Shown here piece after piece: positions 56,259 through 63,744 of a DNA stretch of 64,000 bases. Every line of letters starts with the position of its first letter. Positions within the stretch are counted from its first letter, which is position 1. Position numbers and translations under genes: made by a program. Below the pieces are notes generated by a model, which did not search any database, was not told the DNA's origin, and saw only the letters and a program-made list of their open reading frames with translations. Origin of the DNA: JBDHTS01 sp044220535 (GTDB lineage: Bacteria; Pseudomonadota; Alphaproteobacteria; Micavibrionales; Micavibrionaceae); NCBI GenBank assembly GCA_044220535.1, contig JBGAQU010000003.1, forward strand, positions 3,432 through 67,431. Direction: 5' to 3'.

Positions 56259-56507
56259 ATGGAAAATATTACAAACATGGAGCGTGCAGATTTGCATCAT
56301 GAAAAATATTCCCTTAAAGGAGAAGTTTTCGGAAAAGATATTTTTCTTAAGAGCGTAACTATTGAAGTTACGAATGAGCCTATAACGGATCGTTTAAACA
56401 AAATTTTACCATCATTCGGCCCTGAAACTGGATTTGCTCAATGGCAAAAAACTCTGCAATATGGTGATCCTCTTTATCTTGATCGAAGTGATTTTATTAG
56501 GAGATAA
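56259..56507 (+). CDS. Small unknown AT-rich protein upstream of the lipase
   Basis: 82 residues starting MENITNMERADLHHEKYS; an earlier ATG lies inside the IS and is not used. No family recognised. The stop lies 2 bp before the lipase ATG, so the two are translated together. It may be a chaperone or immunity partner, which is inference from arrangement. Confidence 0.5.
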   Translation: MENITNMERADLHHEKYSLKGEVFGKDIFLKSVTIEVTNEPITDRLNKILPSFGPETGFAQWQKTLQYGDPLYLDRSDFIRR

Positions 56508-56509
56508 AA

Positions 56510-57967
56510 ATGAACGATACACTTTTCAAAGCCATTTTAGCTATGGATTCATACAATCGCGGCTACAATGCTGGTATTATTTTGTCAGGCACATCTATTG
56601 GAAACGCATCAATTCTTGTCGACTCCCAAATTCTTAAAGATACAAGCGGAGCGAGTATTGATCAATCTGTCGGCTTTTACGCCATCGCCTATCAATACGA
56701 CAGTCAGATCACAATCGCCTATCGCGGGACGGACCAGTATATCTCACCGATAGCCAAGGATGTGGTTTACGGGTACAGCGTGGGCGCAGGCCTGCCTGAG
56801 TCTGCGCAATCAAGACAGGCGTTTGGATTTTACAAAGCCGTATCTGATCTGCAGGCCGGCAACGCGAGCAGCAACCCGTTCGCCGCGAATATTTCCGTGA
56901 CCGGTCATTCCATGGGCGGCGGGCTGGCCGGACTTGTGGGAGCAACCTACGGAAAGATCGGCATATTATTTGATAACATGGCATTTGAAAGCGCAGCGGA
57001 ACAGTTGTCCTACGACAGGCAAATCTATCTTACATCAAGTCCATCTTCTTATGCTCTTGCATTTGCAAATGGTTTGGTCGACAGTTCTCCGCAGTTCTTG
57101 CAAACAGTTTACGGCTCGGGCGCAACTCCTGCCGCGACAAGCTATTTGCGCCTGAGTTCTATTGACGTGGAAGGCGAGCCTTTAGGCAATTCTTTTGTGC
57201 CAGGCAGCCACTCAAACCAGCAGCACACGCCTATTACAAGCCTTGGTATCGGCAATGTAAGTTCGAGCGAACTTGCGCCCGACAATCCATGGTGGAAGAA
57301 TTTCCTCGAAACCAGCCTGCACAGCGCGGCGACACTGGTCATGTTGGAATATGCGGATACGATCAAGGCTGCTAAAGGTGAGGACTGGAAGTTAGCTTCC
57401 AAATATTTCTGGCCTGTCTTGTATGACGGCGACTTCGCCCAAAGCATAGGGATGGACGCCATACCGGGCCGTTATAATACCGAACCTGAAAAAAACGCTC
57501 ATGATTACTCGACGATCCTCCGCACGATCATCGCCTATTCCGCTATAGACAGCGGCGCGACAATCTTCGGCAATACAGGTATCCGGTCATTATATAATGA
57601 CGCAAACGAGCTTGGCGTGGCCGCCGGCACGGACCCAAAACTGCTTCCTTCCGCGATTAAAACCTACAGCAAAGAGATTTCCCAGTCCTTCGTGCAGTAT
57701 GCCGGGGAACTGGCGTTGAACAAGGTATCGCTGTCCGGCACGAACACTGCCGTCCTGAACGGCGTTCTGGGATTGAACGCTACCGCCCACACCCTCTCCA
57801 TCAACTTCTCCGACACGCAGTGGAAGGCGGCTGGCCTGAAAGCCGAGTCTGATGGAACGCTCTCGATCGTATCCCGTGACGACCTTGCGAACAAAATCCT
57901 TGGCGAGCCGGATACGGGATCGCCGGCGCGGTANACGGCGCAATCCTTGACCATTGCGCATCCGTAA
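56510..57967 (+). CDS. Lipase-like alpha/beta hydrolase, 3' end disturbed by IS copy 2
   Basis: About 475 real residues, then IS-derived codons after an N at 57934. The class 3 lipase nucleophile motif is GHSMGGG in ISVTGHSMGGGLAGLVG (about residue 134), preceded by TIAYRGTDQY. Start MNDTLFKAILAMDSYNRGYN and the strong ribosome binding site AGGAGATAAAA are typical for secreted RTX-type lipases, which often continue into calcium-binding repeats. If the sequence on both sides of the IS belongs together, the codon at the join is TAG and the protein ends at about residue 475. Secretion probably type I, not shown. Confidence 0.7.
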   Translation: MNDTLFKAILAMDSYNRGYNAGIILSGTSIGNASILVDSQILKDTSGASIDQSVGFYAIAYQYDSQITIAYRGTDQYISPIAKDVVYGYSVGAGLPESAQSRQAFGFYKAVSDLQAGNASSNPFAANISVTGHSMGGGLAGLVGATYGKIGILFDNMAFESAAEQLSYDRQIYLTSSPSSYALAFANGLVDSSPQFLQTVYGSGATPAATSYLRLSSIDVEGEPLGNSFVPGSHSNQQHTPITSLGIGNVSSSELAPDNPWWKNFLETSLHSAATLVMLEYADTIKAAKGEDWKLASKYFWPVLYDGDFAQSIGMDAIPGRYNTEPEKNAHDYSTILRTIIAYSAIDSGATIFGNTGIRSLYNDANELGVAAGTDPKLLPSAIKTYSKEISQSFVQYAGELALNKVSLSGTNTAVLNGVLGLNATAHTLSINFSDTQWKAAGLKAESDGTLSIVSRDDLANKILGEPDTGSPARXTAQSLTIAHP

Positions 57968-58072
57968 ACCAGAATAAATCAGACATATATCAATCCTCCT
58001 TAAGGAGATTGAATCATGCCGGGCGGAAAATGGGAATCGGAATTAGCAGATCGCGTTAATGGGTCCGGACCC
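57935..58072 (-). mobile_element. Truncated second copy of the IS5/IS427 element
   Basis: Identical to the last 137 bp of copy 1 (56097-56233), including the right inverted repeat and the transposase start. The left 717 bp are missing, and a single N precedes it. TA before the N and TA after the right end fit a complete insertion in the original genome, collapsed in assembly. Confidence 0.85.
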
Positions 58073-58193
58073 TAGGAGTAGGAATTCGCTGGATCATAGA
58101 TGGATTTAGACGACAAAATTTTAAAAACGAGTAACTGAATAATCGGTAAGAGCAGAAAATTTTTGAAAGCACATCTTTTAATCAAATGAAAAA

Positions 58194-58360
58194 TTAACCG
58201 CAGAGGCGCAGAGAACGCAGAGTTAAAGCGCCGCAGGCAGAAGAAAGTCTAACACGAATCCAGAGAAGATCAGGGAAGAACACAAAGCCTTCGTGCGCTT
58301 CGTGATCCTCTTTGTGCCCTTCGTGTTAAAAACTTTCTTCTCTGCGCCCTGCGGGTGAAA
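58194..58360. repeat. Long imperfect palindrome, copy A
   Basis: TTAACCGCAGAGGCGCAGAG pairs with the inverse of CTTCTCTGCGCCCTGCGGG; the interior contains TAACACGAA/TTCGTGTTA arms. It shares GCGCCGCAGGCA (58228-58239) with the element at 60394-60540. The stretch from IS copy 2 to the toxin gene (58073-58396) holds this repeat and no gene that I can support. Confidence 0.7.
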
Positions 58361-58396
58361 CTTTTCTTGCTGAAACGGTGATACCACACAAGTCAC

Positions 58397-58912
58397 CTAC
58401 CCCATCGCCCCTCTAATATCCTTCATCATCAGCATCAGCGTCATGTCGTCCACCGGCGACGCTTCAAAACCGAATTTCGTGTAAAAGGCCTTCGCCTCGT
58501 CATCCAGCGCATGAACCAGCACGGCGCGCACGCCGATAATGTCGGCGGCGTTTTCACAGCGGATCAGCGCGTCCTTTAAAAGGGCGCAGCCCAGCCCCTG
58601 CCCCTGAACCGTCTGGTCGACCGCGAGGCGCGCCAGCAGGGCGATGGCGACGGAACCCGCGCGCGGCTGCCCTGCACCTGCGCGGCCTGTCGCCTCCGCC
58701 ACCTTGATGCATCCGGCCGTCAGGGCGTAATAGCCCAGAACCGCATTGTCCTTATGCACGACATAGGTTTTGGCGCTGTCGCTGGCCTGCGCCGTCAGCG
58801 CGTATTTTTTCAGCCATTCGTCAAGCGCCGGGCGGTTGCAGGAGAATGATTTCAGGTCGTGGTCTTTGGTCAGTTTCTCGACGCCGGAAAACGCTTTTAT
58901 ATGCCGGGCCAT
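58397..58912 (-). CDS. GNAT toxin of a TacA-TacT-type system
   Basis: 171 residues. The N-terminal HDLKSFSCNRPALDEWLKKYA, the GYYALTAGCIKV strand and the acetyl-CoA motif VQGQGLGCALLKDAL with AKAFYTKFGFEASP are hallmarks of the TacT/AtaT/ItaT toxin family, which acetylates the amino acid on charged tRNAs and blocks translation. The partner antitoxin gene ends 5 bp upstream in the same direction. Target tRNA cannot be told from sequence. Confidence 0.85.
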   Translation of the reverse strand: MARHIKAFSGVEKLTKDHDLKSFSCNRPALDEWLKKYALTAQASDSAKTYVVHKDNAVLGYYALTAGCIKVAEATGRAGAGQPRAGSVAIALLARLAVDQTVQGQGLGCALLKDALIRCENAADIIGVRAVLVHALDDEAKAFYTKFGFEASPVDDMTLMLMMKDIRGAMG

Positions 58913-58917
58913 AAAAA

Positions 58918-59196
58918 CTAATCCAGGACGGATTTTTCGGTCAGCAGTTTTTTCAGGCTAGGCTTTGCCTGTACAGGCCGATCCAGCGCCTTCATAAAAG
59001 CCGCCATGCTGGCCGCCGATACCGCGAATTCCGTTTCATCGGCCAGATCCATTTCAACCTGTTTCATGATGCTGCGGCGCGCATAATCGCTCGGCCCCAG
59101 GTCTTTTGCCCGCGCCGCGCGATCGATCATAGCCCGTTCGCGCGCGCTGGCGCGAAAGCTGATGCCGGGCGTTCTAGTGGTTTTTCTTTGCGCCAT
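58918..59196 (-). CDS. DUF1778 (TacA-type) antitoxin
   Basis: 92 residues. A ribbon-helix-helix N-terminus (GISFRASARERAMIDRAARA, DLGPSDYARRSI) followed by the toxin-neutralising C-terminal tail (FAVSAASMAAFMKALDRPVQ). Antitoxin first, toxin second, 5-bp gap, both typical. A perfect palindrome 24 bp upstream of the start is the likely autoregulatory operator. Confidence 0.85.
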   Translation of the reverse strand: MAQRKTTRTPGISFRASARERAMIDRAARAKDLGPSDYARRSIMKQVEMDLADETEFAVSAASMAAFMKALDRPVQAKPSLKKLLTEKSVLD

Positions 59197-59220
59197 AATT
59201 TTGATTCCGTAAAAACATTC

Positions 59221-59239
59221 TGTATTACAATGTAATACA
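59221..59239. promoter_or_regulatory. Operator palindrome of the toxin-antitoxin pair
   Basis: TGTATTAC-AAT-GTAATACA, a perfect 8+8 inverted repeat in front of the DUF1778 antitoxin gene, expected site for the ribbon-helix-helix antitoxin and conditional cooperativity by the toxin complex. Confidence 0.75.
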
Positions 59240-59531
59240 TTTCAAGTTAAAAACCAGTTAAGATAAAAGGATTATATTCCTTTATATTATATTTGTCCAT
59301 AAAGATTGCAGTCAGCCTCCAATGATTTATACTGGATTTGCGTTTGAAAGCGCGCCCCATTACCGGCCACCGCCCCCGACAGGGCGGCTTATCATGCCTG
59401 CATTATCCGCGCGGCCTGATATGCCTTTCCTTGTCGGGAGTGCGGCGAATACAACAGCCTCTGGCGAATAAGCCCCACGTGTAATGGCGTGCTTTCAAGC
59501 TCCCGGCATCAGGAAAAGGAGTTTGGCCGCC

Positions 59532-59816
59532 ATGCATGTTCACAACCCAGGGTTTTATCTTCATGTCGCGCGCAGCGTGCGGGATTTGCGGGCGCGGATC
59601 GGCGCGCAGGTCCATGCGGCGCGGCTGCAGCGCGGCGTGACGATGGAGCGGCTGTCCCGCCTGTCCGGCCTGCCGCCCCGCGTGATCGACCAGATCGAAC
59701 TCGGCAAGGGCGAAACCGACCTGGCCCACCTCACCGCCCTTGCGCTCGCGCTGGGGGTGGATGTGACGACGCTCCTCTCCCCACCCCGTCAACCCGGCGC
59801 AGGCCGGGACCCATAG
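59532..59816 (+). CDS. XRE-type helix-turn-helix regulator ending in a REP element
   Basis: 94 residues. The HTH spans about residues 22-70 (VHAARLQRGVTMERLSRLSG then LPPRVIDQIELGKGETDLAHL). AAAAGGAG lies about 12 bp before the ATG. The last ten codons (from PPRQPGAGRDP) and the stop are supplied by the REP element starting at 59788, so the original C-terminus has been replaced. The 290-bp stretch before it (59240-59531) has no other gene. Confidence 0.65.
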   Translation: MHVHNPGFYLHVARSVRDLRARIGAQVHAARLQRGVTMERLSRLSGLPPRVIDQIELGKGETDLAHLTALALALGVDVTTLLSPPRQPGAGRDP

Positions 59817-59907
59817 GATAATGCCGTTGCACTGGAAGGCTGATGAAAAACTGCGCCGCCCGTGCTGCCCATGCCACTGCATGGATCCCGGCCTTCGCCG
59901 GGATGAC
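59788..59907. repeat. REP/BIME-like element overlapping a gene end
   Basis: GTCAACCCGGCGCAGGCCGG at the left and the inverse ending CGGGATGAC at the right, about 120 bp. Supplies the last codons and the stop of the XRE-type gene. Confidence 0.8.
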
Positions 59908-59918
59908 GGTTAAGGAAG

Positions 59919-60335
59919 ATGCCCATCGATTTGAACTCCTGCGCTTTCCCCGCTATCCTTATCTATGAATTATGTCCCCATTCCCTGCTGCCCTTCTTGT
60001 CTCTCGCCGCCTGTGGCCCGCAGGATGCTCCGCGCACTGCGCCCACCGCACCGCTGACCTCATCGCCCGACCAGTGGCTCGGCAAATGGAACGGCATCGA
60101 AGGCTCGTCCCTGACCATTGAAAAAGCCAATGACGCCTTCGCGGTCACCATCATCAACTTGGACGGCCCGCGCAGTTTCCCCGCGCTGGAGACGCCGCAG
60201 GGCCTGCTGGTCACCCGCGACAACACTGCGCTGATGATCCATCCCGGCACGGGGAAGGACACAGGCATGAAATGGCTGGAAGATAAAAAGACCTGCCTGG
60301 TCGTCGCGGCCAATGAAGGCTATTGCCGGGATTGA
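59919..60335 (+). CDS. Small unknown lipoprotein
   Basis: 138 residues as drawn. A lipobox-like LSLAACG lies after a hydrophobic stretch (SLLPFLSLAAC), then a proline/threonine-rich linker and a globular part WLGKWNGIEGSSLTIEK resembling small exported beta-barrel or lipocalin-like domains. The start is uncertain because the ATG at 59919 has poor spacing to AAGGA and the signal sequence would be long. No family named. Confidence 0.5.
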   Translation: MPIDLNSCAFPAILIYELCPHSLLPFLSLAACGPQDAPRTAPTAPLTSSPDQWLGKWNGIEGSSLTIEKANDAFAVTIINLDGPRSFPALETPQGLLVTRDNTALMIHPGTGKDTGMKWLEDKKTCLVVAANEGYCRD

Positions 60336-60393
60336 TTCTTGTTCAATTTATAACCTTTATAGATATTACGTTTTTAATTTTTTAACTACAGTA

Positions 60394-60540
60394 AAGCGCA
60401 GAAATTAGCGCCGCAGGCACCTAAGTCTTTGAACCACTGAAGCGACGAGGACACTGAGATCGCGGTGTCTCAGTGTCCTCAGTGCGCTCAGTGGTTCAAA
60501 CCTTTTTTGCGATGCGCGCGGCTTTGATTCTGCGTTCTCT
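60394..60540. repeat. Long palindromic element, copy B
   Basis: Core TTGAACCACTGA...TCAGTGGTTCAA (60429-60499) forms an about 30-bp stem. Outer arms (AAGCGCAGAAATTAGCGCCG and the inverse near CTTTGATTCTGCG) and GCGCCGCAGGCA (60408-60419) match copy A at 58.2 kb. No gene overlaps it. Confidence 0.7.
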
Positions 60541-60620
60541 CCGATTTTATTTTAATACGCTCATGCACCTGTATGAATCTACCCTTGACAAAAAAAGGAA
60601 TATTATCCTATCATGTCCCC

Positions 60621-61041
60621 ATGACACATGAACAAAACACACCCCCGATCCCCGCCCGCCTTTCCATCCTCGAACAGAAGGAAGCGAACGCCAAAAAACT
60701 GGCAGACGAGATCGCCGCCGCGAAGGTGGAGATGGAATCCTTTGTCCATGCGCCGCATGACGACGACACCCGCTGGATGGGTGCTGCTGCGGCACGGCCA
60801 TATCCTGAACGGCCTGTTCCACAAAACACTGGTGGATTGCGCCATGCCGTCGCATTCGGAAACCAGCCTGTCCATGGCCGTAAAATTGCAGCGGGAATGC
60901 CGCCACACCATCCAGGCGGTGTCGCGCATCCGCCGCACGGCTATCCTGAATGAAAAAAATACCGTCAAACAAACTGATAGTGTCGACAAGCTGTACAGCG
61001 CGGACGGGCGGCTGATTTACGATTTCAGTGTGAAGGATTAA
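60621..61041 (+). pseudogene. Small unknown gene broken by a one-base frameshift
   Basis: The N-terminal frame MTHEQNTPPIPARLSILEQK runs to DDDTRWMG, then the sense continues in the next frame as LLRHGHILNGLFHKTLVDCA to the stop at 61041. Removing one G from the run at 60779-60781 joins them into about 139 residues. Helical protein with an RECRHTIQAV segment. No family that I can name. It overlaps the next gene by one base (TAATG). Confidence 0.45.
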
Positions 61042-61463
61042 TGGCTGCGCGCCGCTGGACAGAGGCACAAAGGCAGGCCGCTTCGCAAAGGGCGCTGGCG
61101 CATAAACCGTGGCTGCATGCCACCGGCCCGCGCACGGATCGGGGGAAGAAACATTCCAGCGCCAACGCCGTCAAACACGGCATGCGCGGCCAGGCGATGC
61201 GCAGTCTTTACCGCGCGCTGAGTGAATGCAAACGGGTGCGCCGCGGCGGCTGCGCGGCGATGCTGCAGGCGTCAGGTTATTTTCGCGCAGAGATATCGGG
61301 CAAGACCAAGGAAATTGCAGATCATGTCGATGCCCATATTGGCTCCGTTCCCGCCTCATCATCCTGCCCATTTTTATCGGTGGCCCAATCCCATCATGTT
61401 TTCATATTTTTTCAGACAAAAACGCCATTTCGCAGAGGCGAAGCCACCACCACTTTGCTATAG
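61041..61463 (+). CDS. Unknown basic protein
   Basis: 140 residues as drawn. The segment WTEAQRQAASQRAL, then GPRTDRGKKHSSANAVKHGM, is a recurring motif in small proteins of mobile regions, of unknown role. The C-terminal third is not conserved-looking and the true gene may end earlier. It starts on the last base of the frameshifted gene before it, which suggests one transcript. Confidence 0.5.
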   Translation: MAARRWTEAQRQAASQRALAHKPWLHATGPRTDRGKKHSSANAVKHGMRGQAMRSLYRALSECKRVRRGGCAAMLQASGYFRAEISGKTKEIADHVDAHIGSVPASSSCPFLSVAQSHHVFIFFQTKTPFRRGEATTTLL

Positions 61464-61472
61464 TTGCTGTCC

Positions 61473-62189
61473 ATGAGCACAGATGATTATGCGGATATCG
61501 AGGACGTCCTGGAACGGCTGGCGGAGCTGGAAGCCCTGCACAAGGCCGAGGACGCGTCGTTTGAAAAAGCCTCCGGTGTGTTTATCCAGACCAAGGGCCA
61601 CACGCTGGCCGGGATGCTGCTGGAGCTTGCGCATTGGCGCGACCGCAACGCGGGCGGCCTGCCGCATTATCCGGAGACGCGCCGCGCGCTGGTCGAAGGC
61701 TATTCGGATAGCAGTTCAGAGGATGCGCTTGGCAAGGCGCTCGCCAAGGCCGGGCAGTTTTTCGCGCCCCATCATGAGGTGAATTTGACGCTGCAGCGTC
61801 TCTCTCATTTGCCCGGCGGCGGGCACCGCGCCCTGGTGGAGGTGCATATGGTGCCGTTCAGCCTGACGCCTTATCCGCATATCGCCGCGCCCGATATCGA
61901 CGCGTTGCGCGGCCACGACCGCGCATTCCGCGCCAGCCGGAAGAGAGAGGCGGAGATGCCGGCGCATCTGGTGCTCGACCATTTCGCCGCCGTCAAATCG
62001 CAGATGCCGCCGAATATTCCGGCGTCCTTCCTGATCAACATCACCGATGCGGCGCTGCTGAACAAAATGATCGAGAAGCAGTTTTTTTCCTCCGCGAAGC
62101 TCGCCGCGAAATTGCCGGAGCCGACGCCGGACAATCCGGTCAAGGTGATGGTGCGCGCGCACAAGCCGGAGGAGCCGGAGCCGGAATAA
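61473..62189 (+). CDS. Unknown protein
   Basis: 238 residues starting MSTDDYADIEDVLERLAELE; a TTG three codons earlier is less likely. No signal or membrane segment; the first 60 residues are helical and acidic, the rest globular, ending in a charged proline/glutamate tail (AHKPEEPEPE). No family recognised. Followed 2 bp later by an intrinsic terminator, so it is the last gene of its unit. Confidence 0.6.
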   Translation: MSTDDYADIEDVLERLAELEALHKAEDASFEKASGVFIQTKGHTLAGMLLELAHWRDRNAGGLPHYPETRRALVEGYSDSSSEDALGKALAKAGQFFAPHHEVNLTLQRLSHLPGGGHRALVEVHMVPFSLTPYPHIAAPDIDALRGHDRAFRASRKREAEMPAHLVLDHFAAVKSQMPPNIPASFLINITDAALLNKMIEKQFFSSAKLAAKLPEPTPDNPVKVMVRAHKPEEPEPE

Positions 62190-62191
62190 AA

Positions 62192-62217
62192 AAGCCGCCC
62201 GGTGAAGGGCGGCTTTT
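62192..62217 (+). terminator. Rho-independent terminator
   Basis: AAGCCGCCC pairs with GGGCGGCTT across a 6-base loop, followed by a short T-run. It lies just after the preceding gene and could serve the convergent gene as well. Confidence 0.85.
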
Positions 62218-62234
62218 GGAAAGGCAAGGTGCCG

Positions 62235-62816
62235 TTAGTGTTGCGGCATGGTTTCCGGGGCCATCTCATGTGCCGGGGGCGGCACAACGACCGGGGCCTC
62301 GGACGGTGCAGCGACCGGAGCTGGTGTGGTCGGCGCTGGCGCCGGAGCGGCAGCAGGCGCGGCCATCGGTGCGGAAGCCGGAGCAGCCGCATGGGTGCGC
62401 TCGCTGACGTCACTGGTCGCGGCGTCCATCGGGCTGCCGGTCCATACGCCGTCCAGCTCGGTGGTCACGCGCTTTTTCTTGGCCGCGTGTTTCTTCTTTT
62501 TGGCCTTGGGGGCTTCAGCCGGTTTTTCTTCCGTGGCTGCAGCTTCGGCGTCCATGGCCGGGGTTTCCGTAGCGGCGGCAGGCGCTTCAGCCGAAGGGGC
62601 GGCAGGTGCCGTTGCGTCTTCCATAACCGGCGCCGCGGCCGGTGCGGCCGGCTCGGTCACGGGGGCGGCGGCTTCAGGCATTGCGGGCGCCATGGCATCC
62701 GGTGCCGCCGGGGCTGCAACGCTGGTGTTGCTTTCCGCGGCGACCTGCGCCTGGACCTGGCCGGAAAGCAGCAGCAGGGCTGCGGCTGCAACCGTCATCA
62801 TCAGTTTTGTTCTCAT
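62235..62816 (-). CDS. Exported Ala/Pro-rich low-complexity protein
   Basis: 193 residues. Signal peptide MRTKLMMTVAAAALLLLSG then QVQAQ; the mature part is an alanine/proline/glutamate-rich linker, interrupted by a lysine-rich patch (KAKKKKHAAKKKR) and a short ordered stretch TTELDGVWTGSPMDAATSD. Probably a periplasmic or cell-wall spacer. AGGAG lies about 12 bp before the ATG; I rejected the longer frame from 62885. Confidence 0.6.
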   Translation of the reverse strand: MRTKLMMTVAAAALLLLSGQVQAQVAAESNTSVAAPAAPDAMAPAMPEAAAPVTEPAAPAAAPVMEDATAPAAPSAEAPAAATETPAMDAEAAATEEKPAEAPKAKKKKHAAKKKRVTTELDGVWTGSPMDAATSDVSERTHAAAPASAPMAAPAAAPAPAPTTPAPVAAPSEAPVVVPPPAHEMAPETMPQH

Positions 62817-62936
62817 AATTCGTCGGATCTCCTGTTGGATGGATACTGTAACAGGGAGATCATCGCGTTTTGCCGATCCGGTCAATAGGTTCTGGGGTAT
62901 GGATGGCTAATATTTTCGATTTTATGCCCAAAAATA

Positions 62937-63272
62937 TTACTGAACTTCCTGGCGGCGGCGGTACAGCACGTCGGAATCGGTCACCGACGCCTTGCCCCTA
63001 TCCAGATCGTCGGCTTGGTCGGTCAGGCGCTGGCGCTCGGACTGGTAATAATTTTTGGGTACGCCCGACCGTGTGCGCCTGCGCTCCTGGTTCTGCTGTT
63101 GCAACCGGCCCTCATCGGTGCGGGTGTATGTGCGGGGCGCGCTGCGGCGGCCACGGTCCAGGGCGCGCTGCTGGTTCTGCAGCCGCGCGGAATCGACATC
63201 GCGCTGCGCCAGCGCCGGATGCGCCGGAAGGATCAAAACCATCAATATCAGCCCGATATAAACGCTTTTCAT
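62937..63272 (-). CDS. Unknown small exported protein
   Basis: 111 residues. Signal peptide MKSVYIGLILMVLILPAHP, ALAQ; the mature part is strongly charged, Arg/Gln-rich and probably helical (QQQNQERRRTRSG). AGGAG precedes the ATG at good spacing; a longer frame from 63302 lacks one. No family recognised. Confidence 0.6.
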   Translation of the reverse strand: MKSVYIGLILMVLILPAHPALAQRDVDSARLQNQQRALDRGRRSAPRTYTRTDEGRLQQQNQERRRTRSGVPKNYYQSERQRLTDQADDLDRGKASVTDSDVLYRRRQEVQ

Positions 63273-63340
63273 ACGCCTGCTCCTATCCTTATACTTTATC
63301 ATATAGTGCGCCTTGCCACCAAAACGATCGGCCAGAACCC

Positions 63341-63655
63341 ATGTGCGTCCCGCCTGAAGTCGAACCCGGCACGATCATCAGGATCGGCAACACGCCCGCC
63401 GTGGTGTGCACGGTCCATGCGCCGGGCGATATCGAAGTCGTCTACCGCGACGCCAACAAACATGCGATCAGCGAAGACGCCATCTGGGCAGACGACGCGT
63501 GGGCGTTCAAGGTCGCGGGCCGCACAAACGGAAAATTTGCGGACAAAACCCCGCGCCTTGCCGAATATGTCGAGATATTGCGCGACCATCACAAGCCCGT
63601 CGTTGCGGATTTTATGACGCGGTTGAAGGAGAAAGATAAAAAGAAACCACGATGA
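63341..63655 (+). CDS. Small unknown cytosolic protein
   Basis: 104 residues starting MCVPPEVEPGTIIRIGNTPA. A beta-rich N-terminal half (AVVCTVHAPGDIEVVYRD, DAIWADDAWAF) and a lysine-rich C-terminus. No signal peptide, no family recognised. An apparent much longer frame from 62870 crosses the exported-protein gene on the other strand and is not credible. Confidence 0.5.
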   Translation: MCVPPEVEPGTIIRIGNTPAVVCTVHAPGDIEVVYRDANKHAISEDAIWADDAWAFKVAGRTNGKFADKTPRLAEYVEILRDHHKPVVADFMTRLKEKDKKKPR

Positions 63656-63744
63656 ATCTGTCCCCTTCGCTTGGCGGAACTTCTTCCGGTTTCAGTCATT
63701 GGATAAGCAGTTATCAATGATTAACAATGTAAAGGATCAACATC

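Noticed and set aside
62870..63655. A 261-codon plus-strand frame covering the end of the window
   Set aside because: It crosses the exported protein gene on the other strand; only the part from 63341 looks like real coding sequence.
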